Source: Flavobacteriales bacterium UBA7666 (lineage in GTDB: Bacteria > Bacteroidota > Bacteroidia > Flavobacteriales_D > Crocinitomicaceae). Taken from it: DNA of 64,000 nucleotides. Both the position numbers and the translations under genes were made by a program. Shown one piece after another: positions 39,995 through 48,634 of this stretch (the stretch's first letter is position 1; each line of letters opens with the position of its first letter). Location: contig DLHO01000026.1 in NCBI GenBank assembly GCA_002483265.1, forward strand, positions 350,510 to 414,509, written 5' to 3'. The notes under the pieces are model-generated. The model had not been told where the DNA came from. It searched no databases and saw nothing but the letters and a program-made list of their open reading frames with translations.

Positions 39995-40608
39995 AAATCT
40001 ATTTGACCAACTCCCTGACGAATAATTTCTGCATTTCCGTTTGTGCAATCTACAATAGTGGATGCGTCCAGTTTTCCGGGGCCGCCATCAATAATCATAG
40101 CCACTTCATCGTCGTAGCGTTCGTAGATCGAAGCCGGATCAACAAAGTAATCCATGAGCTCATCTTCCGAATCGTGAAGTGAGGTAACAGCCATTGGATT
40201 CCCCAGACGTTCTACAATTAACTGAACAATTTTATTATCCGGAATACGAATCCCGATTTCCTTCTTACTGGAATCAAATAGTTTAGAGACTTCACTTGTA
40301 GCGTCTAAAATGAAAGTAAAAGGACCTGGTAAATAGTGTTTCAATAAGCGAAATGTGTTTCGATCCAATTGCTTCACATATTCCGATACCTGGCTCAGAT
40401 CTGAACAAATAATGGAGAAGTTAGCTTTTGAAAGTTTTACATCTTTCCATTTGGCAAGCTCAGCCAATCCTTTTTTGTTCATAACATCACAAGCAACAGC
40501 ATAAACCGCATCTGTAGGAATGATAATAATCCGTCCTTTTTTGAGTTCATCAACAACTTGTTGAACGAGACGATTGTCAATATTGTCGGGATTAATTTCT
40601 ATGAACAT
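39991..40608 (-). CDS. YrdC/YciO-type threonylcarbamoyl-AMP synthase-like protein
   Basis: A 205-aa protein of the Sua5/YrdC/YciO family. RIIIIPTDAVYAVACD (about 26-41) is the signature start, KDVKLSKANFSIICSD the ATP/threonine-site block, and LLKHYLPGPFTFILDA with IGIRIPDN and NPMAVTSLH complete the fold. Members make threonylcarbamoyl-AMP for the t6A tRNA modification; YciO-type homologues may have other roles, and this one resembles YciO more (KWKDVKLSKANF). It heads a minus-strand run and overlaps the GATase-like gene by 4 bp. Confidence 0.88.
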   Translation of the reverse strand: MFIEINPDNIDNRLVQQVVDELKKGRIIIIPTDAVYAVACDVMNKKGLAELAKWKDVKLSKANFSIICSDLSQVSEYVKQLDRNTFRLLKHYLPGPFTFILDATSEVSKLFDSSKKEIGIRIPDNKIVQLIVERLGNPMAVTSLHDSEDELMDYFVDPASIYERYDDEVAMIIDGGPGKLDASTIVDCTNGNAEIIRQGVGQIDL

Positions 40609-40701
40609 GTTGAATGATTTGCTAATATAAATTTAGTGAAATTCGGCGAATGGCAGTTACAAAAATCCCATTTCTCTGGTTTGGAACACTGTTTGCTAAG
40701 G

Positions 40702-40796
40702 AAAAAGTCAAAAGTTAAAAGTGAGAAAAAGTGTTTTTGGAATTTATGGAGTTTTCTTCTTCTTTACTTCTCACTTATCAATTCTCAATTATAAAG
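40702..40796. repeat. AT-rich word-repeat hairpin
   Basis: Left arm AAAAAGTCAAAAGTTAAAAG with reiterated AAAAGT words, continuing into GTGAGAA; right arm with TACTTCTCACTT and TCAATTCTCAATT is roughly complementary (core AAGTGAGAA/TTCTCACTT). It lies between divergent genes. Confidence 0.55.
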
Positions 40797-40804
40797 TATC
40801 TTTG
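40797..40804 (+). promoter_or_regulatory. -7 box TATCTTTG of the 155-aa exported protein gene
   Basis: TATCTTTG matches TAnnTTTG and lies 17 bp before the ATG at 40822. The -33 element is not obvious because the word-repeat hairpin lies there. Confidence 0.5.
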
Positions 40805-40821
40805 CACCAAAAATAAACACA

Positions 40822-41289
40822 ATGAAATTTCTAATATTCCTTGCGCTATCTGTTTTCAACTTTACTACAAATGCTCAATTGGATCGAAAAGCAATCTATG
40901 GTGCGCTTGCAAGTGAGTCAAAGGAGGTGGTTCAAAAACAATTGGACGGAATCCAAAGTATGAAGGAATCTTCTGAGGTAAAAGCGTTTAAAGGTGCATT
41001 GCAAATGAAAGCGGCTCAATTCCAAAAAACGGCAAAAGATAAGATGAGTTTGTTCAACATCGGAAAGAAAGCTCTTGAATCGGAGATTAAATCGAATGAT
41101 GGAAATGTGGAATACCGCTTTTTACGTTTATTGATTCAGGAAAATGCGCCCAAGCAGTTGAAATACGATGGGAATATCGAGGAAGATGTAACTACAATAA
41201 TCACCGGTTACAGCAAATTGAAAGAATCAACAAAAACGGCACTAGAGTCGTATGCTAAGAAATCTGCTTCTTTGAAAGGACTTTTATAA
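40822..41289 (+). CDS. Exported helical protein of unknown function
   Basis: A 155-aa protein with a signal peptide (1-18, ending TNAQ). The mature part is Lys/Glu/Ser-rich and predicted all helical: SESKEVVQKQLDGIQSM, KGALQMKAAQFQKTAKDKM, IQENAPKQLKYDGNIEEDVT. I do not recognise a family. It is likely periplasmic. It converges on the DUF1573 gene and its stop lies at the edge of a hairpin terminator. Confidence 0.8.
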   Translation: MKFLIFLALSVFNFTTNAQLDRKAIYGALASESKEVVQKQLDGIQSMKESSEVKAFKGALQMKAAQFQKTAKDKMSLFNIGKKALESEIKSNDGNVEYRFLRLLIQENAPKQLKYDGNIEEDVTTIITGYSKLKESTKTALESYAKKSASLKGLL

Positions 41290-41361
41290 TTGAAAATGGA
41301 GAATTGAAAATGCAGAAAGGTTAACCCTCTTTTCAATTCTCCATTATAAATTTTCAATTAT
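41288..41361. terminator. Bidirectional word-repeat hairpin terminator
   Basis: AATTGAAAATGGAGAATTGA (41288-41307) plus AAA pairs with TTTTCAATTCTCCATT (41330-41345), and after a 5-base bulge with TTTTCAATT (41351-41359). It separates two convergent genes. It is one of the AT-rich word hairpins described in the findings. Confidence 0.7.
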
Positions 41362-41855
41362 TGTACATCTGCTTTCACCTTCACCACTGTAATTCGTGGA
41401 TCTGTATTTGCAGTGATTGTAATCGTTTTTTCGCTGACACCTTTACCATTGGGTTTGAACCCTACTTCAATTTTGTCGGATTTTCCCGGAGCGATCGGAC
41501 CTTCGGGTTTACTTGGTGTTGTGCACCCGCAGCTAGCTTTTACATCTGAAAGAACTAGCGGTTTATCACCTGTATTTGTTACTAAGAACGTACAGTGATT
41601 TTCCACTCCATCAACTACTTTCCCGAAATCGTGAATCTCCTTGTCTATTGTCATAGAGGTTGTCGATGCAGCTTCGATTTGCTGTTGTTCTTTTAATTCC
41701 TTTAAAGCTTGTTCATTTGCTTTGATTGTCTCAGGATCATCTGCAACTTCCATTACCAGATTTTTTTCGTCTTCCGATTTTTCTGTATTGCTTGAACAAG
41801 CACTTGCTATTCCGCCTAAGATCAAAAGGCCGATAAAGAAACTTCTTTTTTTCAT
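41358..41855 (-). CDS. DUF1573 lipoprotein
   Basis: A 165-aa lipoprotein with lipobox ASAC (Cys20) after FFIGLLILGGIASA. The C-terminal ~95 residues are a DUF1573 Ig-like domain: EIHDFGKVVDGVENHCTFLV, DVKASCGCTTPS (the CGC motif), and IAPGKSDKIEVGFKP. A charged coiled-coil-like linker precedes it. In Bacteroidota DUF1573 proteins are periplasmic or surface factors of unknown function. It begins one base after the S41 protease stop, so it is translated with the protease. Confidence 0.93.
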   Translation of the reverse strand: MKKRSFFIGLLILGGIASACSSNTEKSEDEKNLVMEVADDPETIKANEQALKELKEQQQIEAASTTSMTIDKEIHDFGKVVDGVENHCTFLVTNTGDKPLVLSDVKASCGCTTPSKPEGPIAPGKSDKIEVGFKPNGKGVSEKTITITANTDPRITVVKVKADVQ

Positions 41856-41856
41856 T

Positions 41857-43470
41857 TTAGTTTAATGCCAATTTTTGTTTGTCGTATTCATTTGATTCCA
41901 GCAATTGAATTGCTTTTTGAAGAATTTCATTTTTTTGATTGTAGATTTTATAGAAACCTTCAATACCATATAAATCGTTTGCGATGGTTGCTTTCAATCT
42001 CAATTCCATGATGTTTTTACTGATCTTGTATTGATCTTCTTTGAATTCAAAATCTTTGTTTTCCTTTTTTACATAGGCAAAGAATTCATCCATCAATTTT
42101 TTATCGACTTTAAAATCCGTAATAAATTGATCCACCGTTTCATATTTTTTATTCAACTCATCTCTGTTCTTATCTACATAAGTCAACGGGAAGCTGGTGA
42201 AAGAGCCATTTTGAACAGTATTGCGGTATAGATCCGTGATTTCAGAAGTGTCAATCGGAACAAAGAAATCAGGCATGATTCCACCACCGCCATAAACGGC
42301 TCTTTTTGTTACTCTTGTTTCAAATTTCAACGAATCCGGAAGTTTGATACTGTCAAGATGAGAAAACTCACCGTGCATGAAGCGACGCATGTATTCGTTT
42401 TTGTAATCATCGATATTCTCATAAGATCGTTGAATAAAACGTCCGGAAGGAGTGAAGTAACGCGCAATGGTTAAGCGCATTTGAGAACCGTCAGAAAGAT
42501 CAATAGGTCTTTGTACCAATCCTTTTCCATAACTTCTTCGACCTACAATTAAACCACGATCCCAATCCTGAATTGCACCGGAAAGAATTTCGGAAGCAGA
42601 AGCAGAGTTGTCATCGATTAAAACAATGACTTTCCCTTTTTCCCATGAACCGCTTCTTCCCGCGTTTAAGTCCTGACGTGGCTGAGCACGACCTTCTGAA
42701 TAAACAATCAGTTTATTCTCCGATAAAAATTCATCTGCAATCAATTGAGCTGCATAAAGCAATCCACCGCCGTTCCCTTGTAAATCCAGTACCAAACTTT
42801 CCATGCCTTGAGCCTTCAGTTTGTCTAATCCTTTTTTGATTTCATCGTGCGAGCTACGTGAAAAAGAAGTCAGTTTTAAGTAACCGATTTTTGGACTTAC
42901 CATGTAAGCACAATCAACTGAGTTTACAGGAACTTTATCTCTTGTAATCACATAATTGATTGGTTTTTTCTGAGCTTTACGCATAATATCTACACGAACC
43001 TTTGTTCCCGCTTCACCCAATAGTTTCTCACGAACCTGATTGTTTTTCAATCCAATTCCGGCAACACTTTGTCCATCAATCGCAACAATTTTATCTCCAG
43101 CGCGAATTCCTAATTTTTCCGATGGACCTCCAACGATTGTTTCTACAACCATCAAGGTATCTTTCAAGATTTGGAAACGAACTCCGATGCCTACAAAACT
43201 CCCATCGATAGCAACATTTGCGGCATCTACTTCATCTTTGGGAATGTAAACTGTGTGCGGATCTAATTTCTCCAACATACCGATTATTGCGGCATCCATC
43301 AACTCTTTATCGTTTACTGGATCAACATATAATTTGTCTACGTATGTGAAAATTTCATCTAAGCGCTGACCGTTTGAAGGTGATTTTGGTTCGGTCGGAA
43401 CCTTTTGAGCGGAAGATGCAAATGAGAAGATACTTACTCCAAGTACCAGCAAAACGCTATGGTATTTCAT
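41857..43470 (-). CDS. S41-family C-terminal processing protease
   Basis: A 537-aa exported serine protease (signal peptide 1-22). A PDZ domain lies at about 85-170 (GIGVRFQILKDTLMVVE, LGIRAGDKIVAIDG) and the S41 catalytic core at 185-350. The nucleophile is Ser291 in NSASASEI (288-295) and the base is Lys316 in RRSYGKGLVQ. The C-terminal ~180 residues extend the fold. Such CTPs cut periplasmic or outer-membrane proteins near the C-terminus and can take part in maturation; a T9SS link is possible in Bacteroidota but not shown. It is followed one base later by the DUF1573 gene. Confidence 0.94.
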   Translation of the reverse strand: MKYHSVLLVLGVSIFSFASSAQKVPTEPKSPSNGQRLDEIFTYVDKLYVDPVNDKELMDAAIIGMLEKLDPHTVYIPKDEVDAANVAIDGSFVGIGVRFQILKDTLMVVETIVGGPSEKLGIRAGDKIVAIDGQSVAGIGLKNNQVREKLLGEAGTKVRVDIMRKAQKKPINYVITRDKVPVNSVDCAYMVSPKIGYLKLTSFSRSSHDEIKKGLDKLKAQGMESLVLDLQGNGGGLLYAAQLIADEFLSENKLIVYSEGRAQPRQDLNAGRSGSWEKGKVIVLIDDNSASASEILSGAIQDWDRGLIVGRRSYGKGLVQRPIDLSDGSQMRLTIARYFTPSGRFIQRSYENIDDYKNEYMRRFMHGEFSHLDSIKLPDSLKFETRVTKRAVYGGGGIMPDFFVPIDTSEITDLYRNTVQNGSFTSFPLTYVDKNRDELNKKYETVDQFITDFKVDKKLMDEFFAYVKKENKDFEFKEDQYKISKNIMELRLKATIANDLYGIEGFYKIYNQKNEILQKAIQLLESNEYDKQKLALN

Positions 43471-43558
43471 ACAATTTTCTTAAGAATACTAATATAATGA
43501 TAAAACGTTCAATCAACTTGTTAGAAACAGTCGAAGTTGGTGATTCGTGTTAAAAAAT

Positions 43559-43633
43559 CAGAAAACAGAAAACAGAATGAGAGCGAGAATTTGTTTTTCT
43601 TTTATTCTGCCTCTGTTTCTCATTCTGAATCTG
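43559..43633. repeat. AT-rich word-repeat hairpin (CAGAAAA words)
   Basis: Left arm CAGAAAACAGAAAACAGAAT plus GAGA and right arm with GTTTCTCATTCTGAATCTG are complementary over the CAGAATGAGA core. It lies between the divergent S41 and NlpC/P60 genes. Confidence 0.55.
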
Positions 43634-43715
43634 TAGTTACCAACAATTGGGTGTTGGTCTTTTATTCGCTATTCGAACAGGTGCTTTTTGTAATTTTAAA
43701 ACGTATAGTTCAGAT

Positions 43716-44630
43716 ATGAAACAGTTGAAAGGATTCTTTTTATTGACCGCCCTGATTTTTATTTCAGCACCTTCTTTTGGGCAGGTAAAGGCTTTGGATA
43801 AGCTGGAAGTCTTATATGATCAGGGGCATTATAAACTAGTTTTGCGCAAGGCAAATCGTTTGTTGGATCAACCGGATTACGATTATTCATTCAAACCTGA
43901 GTTCTATAAAAGTTTGGCACTGTTTCAATTGGCAGATAAAGGATTGTGGGCCGAATTTCACCCGAAAGCTTTACAGGAAGCACGAGAATTATTCAGTCAG
44001 GTACTTGCTTCTCCGGATGGAATCAAGGTTTTTAATACACATTTGAATCATGTTTCTCAATTAAAACGTGACTTGGTTCAAAAAGCTTTAGCCTATAAAT
44101 CAGAAGGCAAACAGGCCAAATACGATGAGATTCAGCAAATCTTATTTGGTTTATTTGACCGGATTCCGGATTTGGATGTTCCTGGAGAACTTCAACCCCC
44201 GATTGTGGATGCACCTGAAATCAAGGAAACTGCAGCAAGTTCTGAAGAGCGGGAGAAAATTGTGAAATACGCAAAGAAATACATTGGCGTTCCGTACAAA
44301 TGGGCTGGAGTAGATGGCAACGGTTTTGATTGCAGCGGCTTTACAAGTTATGTTATGAAAGAATTCAAGGTGACTTTAAGCAGAAGGGCAGAAGATCAGT
44401 ACAATTCATCCACGAAAGTAAAACAGAAAAATGCTCAAAAAGGCGATTTAGTATTTTTCAATAACGGTTCCGGAATTTCTCATGTCGGAATTATCGTTTC
44501 CGCGAAAGGAGAGCCATTGACAATGATCCATGCAAGTTCAAGCAAGGGAGTTATCATTACAAACATCGAGGATTCCGAGTATTGGTTGAAAAGATTCTAT
44601 GCAATCGGAACTTATGTGAAAGGAGAGTAA
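43716..44630 (+). CDS. NlpC/P60 (C40) cell-wall hydrolase
   Basis: A 304-aa exported peptidoglycan endopeptidase. Signal peptide 1-23 (ending SFGQ). The N-terminal ~150 residues are helical and TPR-like (YDQGHYKLVLRKANRLLDQP). The NlpC/P60 domain spans about 178-304: catalytic Cys206 in NGFDCSGFTSYVM, His256 in ISHVGIIV and His272 in MIHASSSKGV. These enzymes cleave the D-Glu-mDAP bond. The ATG at 43716 is chosen because it alone gives a signal peptide; the upstream frame is non-coding. Confidence 0.93.
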   Translation: MKQLKGFFLLTALIFISAPSFGQVKALDKLEVLYDQGHYKLVLRKANRLLDQPDYDYSFKPEFYKSLALFQLADKGLWAEFHPKALQEARELFSQVLASPDGIKVFNTHLNHVSQLKRDLVQKALAYKSEGKQAKYDEIQQILFGLFDRIPDLDVPGELQPPIVDAPEIKETAASSEEREKIVKYAKKYIGVPYKWAGVDGNGFDCSGFTSYVMKEFKVTLSRRAEDQYNSSTKVKQKNAQKGDLVFFNNGSGISHVGIIVSAKGEPLTMIHASSSKGVIITNIEDSEYWLKRFYAIGTYVKGE

Positions 44631-44656
44631 TTCTAATTATCAATTATAAATGGCGA

Positions 44657-44704
44657 AATTATCAAGGTGATTTTGTCAAATTAACAGGAGTCTCCTTGAT
44701 AATT
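44657..44704. terminator. Bidirectional hairpin between convergent genes
   Basis: AATTATCAAGG (44657-44667) and CCTTGATAATT (44694-44704) are exact complements around a 26-base loop. No strong U-run, so it may rely on the A/T flanks. Confidence 0.6.
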
Positions 44705-44711
44705 AATTCAT

Positions 44712-45227
44712 TTATATCTTTTCTTCTCTTTTCGGATTAAAAAGAAAGATATTCATCAACACAATCAATCCCGAGATCATAGCGCTGATGAAACCCACAT
44801 TCATTAAGTAAGGCGATTTGTCGATTAGTAAAAATGCAATTAAACTGATGACAAGCAAGAGCAGTAGGAGCCATTTAGAGAATACTCTTTTTTGGATAAA
44901 ACGATTATTGAGATCGAGTAAATAAACGTGTGTTGCTGCAAGAAGGAACAACATATTCAGTTTCCAGATTTGCCCGATTTCTACAAGAGATAACAAAAAG
45001 GATGTCAAAAACAAAACCTGAACAAAAAGCAACGAAAGGTTAATCAAACGAAAGGTTTTGGAACTGATCTTACTAACTGTCAAAACTTGAAAAAACAAGA
45101 ATAAGCAGCTGATGAAGAAGGGAAGTACTTTTGTCAGTCTCCAGGAGAATTCACTCCATCCTAAAAAAAGTAAGATCATAAGTGCTAAAAACACCCATGC
45201 TAATAATGCGGGCCATTTAGCTCTCAT
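44712..45227 (-). CDS. Five-TM membrane protein
   Basis: A 171-aa hydrophobic protein with five segments (about 7-25, 31-48, 57-80, 88-105, 117-160 with a short break). No signal or known family. It overlaps the end of the SpoIIE sensor gene by 11 bp, so it is co-translated and may be a membrane partner of that sensor. The function is unknown. Confidence 0.8.
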   Translation of the reverse strand: MRAKWPALLAWVFLALMILLFLGWSEFSWRLTKVLPFFISCLFLFFQVLTVSKISSKTFRLINLSLLFVQVLFLTSFLLSLVEIGQIWKLNMLFLLAATHVYLLDLNNRFIQKRVFSKWLLLLLLVISLIAFLLIDKSPYLMNVGFISAMISGLIVLMNIFLFNPKREEKI

Positions 45228-48200
45228 GTGAAGGATTTATATATTTTACTGCAAATACGCAGACATCATCCACTTGATCTACATCATTCTTCCAGGCATC
45301 AAACGTTCGTTGTATTTCGGTGTATTGCTCATCCATATCCAATTGGTAAATAGTTGAAAGCAGTACTTTAAAAGGTCTGGATTTAAACTTTTTCAAGCGA
45401 TCTCCACCAAATTGATCCACGTATCCGTCCGTGTACAAATAGACACAATCTCCGTGTTCTAATTGGAATTCCTGTTTATTAAATGGTTTGGCATCAATGA
45501 ATTGACCAATCGGCTGTTTATTTGGTTTTAATTCGATAATTTCTCCGTTGCGGATAATAACACATTCATTGTTTGCACCGGAGAATTTTAAAACACCTGT
45601 TTTCTGATCAATAGAACAAAGGGCAATGTCCATTCCGTCTTTTACATCGGATTGACCTTCAGCTCTGAATGCATCAATTACAATTTCACGCAGCTTATCC
45701 AAAATATCATTTGGTTCTGTCAATTTAAATTCATTGATCGCACGAAGTAATCCGTTGTTACCAACGATACTTACCAGAGCTCCCGGTACACCATGACCTG
45801 TACAATCAACGGCAGAGAAAATAACTTTCCCCTGAACTTCTCTTGCCCAGTAGAAATCTCCGGAAACAATATCTTTCGGACGATAGAATACAAAGTGTTG
45901 CCTGAATAATTCATTCAAACGGGAAGTTGTTGGAAGGATGGTCGATTGAATGCGTTTGGCGTAATGAATACTATCTAAAATATCCACTGTTTTGGCCGTA
46001 ATCTCCTCTTTTTGAATTTCCAACTGATGATTTTGTTCTGCGATTTCTTTGGTACGTTCTTGAACAGTTTCTTCTAGCTTTTGATTTTGCCTTTTTACAC
46101 GCTGAGTAGAAAGTTGAACAACCAAATAGATTAATAAAATGAGTAGGATAAAATAGAAAATGTATGCCCAAACAGTTCTATACCATGGAGGATGTACAAT
46201 TATTTCATAAGTCAAAACTTCACTTTCAATACCGTAAGCAGATTTTGCTTTTACCTTAAATGTATAGGTTCCTTCCGGAATTTTTTCAAAGTTGGCAAAG
46301 TTGAGTGGAGACCATTGTGACCATTGATCACTAAATCCTTCCAATTTATAGCTGAATGTGGTTGGACCTAAACAAGAGAATGAATTGGCATGAAAGATGA
46401 GTTTGAAGGAGTTTTGAGAGTAGCTCAAACCTTCCAACTTCTTGCTTTTCGACACATCGTAAAGGAAAGTTTTACCGTTTACTTCCAAGCGATCGATTTG
46501 TACTTTGAATGGATTACGATTTTTGCGGATTGCATCCAGATTCAGGATGAATAACCCATCATTTGCTCCGATCCAAATCTCATTTGCCAATGGATTCTTT
46601 TCAACGGCAAATACCAATCCTGCATTTTTTAAACCTGTTAGAGGCCATGCTGTCCATTTCCACGAAGAACCGCGCATTTCTGAACCGTAATTATCAAACC
46701 ATCCGAAAATGTTTTCAAATTTCCCGTCTTTTTTATCCTGATAAACAACTACCCAAAGCTGTTCGTCGTTTACATTGATAATCCGGTGGATGGTGTTCTT
46801 GTAATTCTTGGTCTTGAAAACATTTGCAGGTTCAAACGGATCAATTTTCCCGGTTTTTTCATTATAAACAAACATTCCGTTTGCGGTTCCTACAAAGACG
46901 CGACCCTTGAACTCTTCGACATAAAAGTTGTTGTTTTGATCTTCTTTGCTGAGACTTGGAATTGTTACAGTTTTAAATTTCTTAGTGATTAAATCATAGA
47001 TTCCGATTCCCTTTGAACGAATACTGAAGAATACTTTGTTGTGCAAATAGGCCAAACTAACGGTTTCTCCACCGGCATCTCCAACCAACTCTTCGTACTC
47101 CCATTTTCCATTTGGAAGCAATTTTAACTTCGCTAAACCGCCTTCAAGTGTTAGGTAAATAGAATTAGGATCTTTCGGGTTTTTCTCAAAAGCAATAGCA
47201 TATTGATAGGATGCAGAAACGTGTTTTGACGATGCTGTATTCAAGTCAAAAACTCCGTTGTATCCAATGATCATGGATTTATTTCCGGAACGGGTCTTAA
47301 TTGTTTCAATATCGAAAATAATTTCATTCAATGATCCAAATGGAAGCAGCTTGGTTCCAGATTCAGTTTTCTGAGGCGATATAATTCCGTTGTGTGTTCC
47401 GATCAATGGAATTCCGGAATTGAAATCAATGGTTTCGATCTGGGAAGTGACTCCTTCATTTTTATGAAAATAGGAGAGAGGAGAGCCGGTTTCTATAAAT
47501 TGAATTCCATTTCCAAGGCAAAGCCACAAGTTGAAATCGTTATCAAAGAAGGATTGATTGATGGTTAAATTTGCCAGATCATCTTCCAGATTGTATTCCC
47601 GGATGATTTTTCCGGAAAGATCACCAATAACTAATCCATCATTTTCCGTACTTACCAAAAGGTAATTTCCAGCTTTCGTAACGGTATTTACAAAGTATTT
47701 GCTCAGGCAGGGAAATTTCGCGCGTGGAACAGAATCCCAACGCTGTGTATTTCCAACTGAATTACTGACACTGAAAACTTTACTTCTGGCATCCACAACA
47801 TACCAAACATTGTCGATCTGAAAACTTCCACGGATATTTTTAATGTGAACAGCAAGCGGAAGCTGAATTTCCTTCAATTTCGAATTCACTACATCGTAGT
47901 ACAGGTAATTTTCTCTCCGCGATTTGAACTCTGCTTTTGACTGGAAAGTAAGTAAGACTCCATTCAGTACACGACACGATGTTTTACATTCCAATTCCTG
48001 AAAAGCTACAGGAAGCTGCAATTGAGTGGCTTTTCCGTTTTTGAAAACATACAACCCTTTTTCGGCAGCGAAAAGAATGGAATTGTCTCCCAATTCAAAA
48101 ATATTCCAAACCTGCCCGATATTGTTCTTTAATCCGCCATAAAAGACAGGGTAATAAACCAATTCTCCTTTACTTGAATAATCTAAGTAACCAAAGTTGT

Positions 48201-48543
48201 TATCGCGCCCAACATACACCCGGTCGTCTGATGCTAAGTATAACTTAGAAACATAGGTTTCTGTGCAACTTTCCTGAATTGGTTTTTTTGTTTTTTCGGA
48301 ATCGGTTTTGATCTTGGACCATTCTATTCCATTGAAAGAAAGAATATCTTGTCTGTTCCCGAAAAGAACGTTTCCATTGGCAGATTGCAATCCGGTCCAT
48401 ATTTGGCCGGCGCTACCATATTCATTGATTGAGAAATGTTTGGTGTTAATTCTTCCTTGCAACGTAATGTTCTGAGCAGTGGAAAGCACAGCAAACTGAA
48501 CAGTAAACAGAATGAATAAAAGTAGCCCTTTGTTTCTCAACAT
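45217..48543 (-). CDS. Reg_prop/Y_Y_Y sensor with SpoIIE-type PP2C phosphatase
   Basis: A 1108-aa transmembrane signalling protein. Signal peptide 1-23; a periplasmic two-propeller-like region (about 25-690) of Reg_prop type; a Y_Y_Y beta-sandwich at about 700-782 (FSCLGPTTFSYKLEGFSDQW); a membrane helix at about 792-812 (IFYFILLILLIYLVVQL); a coiled coil at 815-860 (EETVQERTKEIAEQNHQLEI); and a SpoIIE/PP2C phosphatase at 885-1100 with the metal motifs DCTGHGVPGAL, KDGMDIAL, LYTDGYVDQFGG and VDDVCVFAVK. The layout resembles hybrid two-component sensors of Bacteroides, but with a phosphatase output instead of histidine kinase. It presumably dephosphorylates an anti-anti-sigma or similar protein; the target is not in this window. 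A palindrome lies 5 bp before the start codon. Confidence 0.93.
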   Translation of the reverse strand: MLRNKGLLLFILFTVQFAVLSTAQNITLQGRINTKHFSINEYGSAGQIWTGLQSANGNVLFGNRQDILSFNGIEWSKIKTDSEKTKKPIQESCTETYVSKLYLASDDRVYVGRDNNFGYLDYSSKGELVYYPVFYGGLKNNIGQVWNIFELGDNSILFAAEKGLYVFKNGKATQLQLPVAFQELECKTSCRVLNGVLLTFQSKAEFKSRRENYLYYDVVNSKLKEIQLPLAVHIKNIRGSFQIDNVWYVVDARSKVFSVSNSVGNTQRWDSVPRAKFPCLSKYFVNTVTKAGNYLLVSTENDGLVIGDLSGKIIREYNLEDDLANLTINQSFFDNDFNLWLCLGNGIQFIETGSPLSYFHKNEGVTSQIETIDFNSGIPLIGTHNGIISPQKTESGTKLLPFGSLNEIIFDIETIKTRSGNKSMIIGYNGVFDLNTASSKHVSASYQYAIAFEKNPKDPNSIYLTLEGGLAKLKLLPNGKWEYEELVGDAGGETVSLAYLHNKVFFSIRSKGIGIYDLITKKFKTVTIPSLSKEDQNNNFYVEEFKGRVFVGTANGMFVYNEKTGKIDPFEPANVFKTKNYKNTIHRIINVNDEQLWVVVYQDKKDGKFENIFGWFDNYGSEMRGSSWKWTAWPLTGLKNAGLVFAVEKNPLANEIWIGANDGLFILNLDAIRKNRNPFKVQIDRLEVNGKTFLYDVSKSKKLEGLSYSQNSFKLIFHANSFSCLGPTTFSYKLEGFSDQWSQWSPLNFANFEKIPEGTYTFKVKAKSAYGIESEVLTYEIIVHPPWYRTVWAYIFYFILLILLIYLVVQLSTQRVKRQNQKLEETVQERTKEIAEQNHQLEIQKEEITAKTVDILDSIHYAKRIQSTILPTTSRLNELFRQHFVFYRPKDIVSGDFYWAREVQGKVIFSAVDCTGHGVPGALVSIVGNNGLLRAINEFKLTEPNDILDKLREIVIDAFRAEGQSDVKDGMDIALCSIDQKTGVLKFSGANNECVIIRNGEIIELKPNKQPIGQFIDAKPFNKQEFQLEHGDCVYLYTDGYVDQFGGDRLKKFKSRPFKVLLSTIYQLDMDEQYTEIQRTFDAWKNDVDQVDDVCVFAVKYINPSHES

Positions 48544-48547
48544 TTCT

Positions 48548-48565
48548 TTCGTAATACGTTACGAA
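48548..48565. promoter_or_regulatory. Palindromic site upstream of the SpoIIE sensor gene
   Basis: TTCGTAA-TACG-TTACGAA is an exact palindrome, 4-22 bp before the ATG of the sensor (minus strand start 48543). It may be an operator or an RNA hairpin masking the ribosome site. Confidence 0.45.
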
Positions 48566-48572
48566 TATATAA

Positions 48573-48613
48573 ATAAAAAAACACCTGAAGCCTATTTTTC
48601 TTCAGGTGTTTCC
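48573..48613 (-). terminator. Intrinsic terminator of the spermidine operon
   Basis: AAACACCTGAAG and CTTCAGGTGTTT pair around a short T-rich loop; on the minus strand a TTTTTTTA tail follows. It is 22 bp past the agmatinase stop. Confidence 0.85.
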
Positions 48614-48634
48614 CTCACTGTTTGAAGTGAAATA

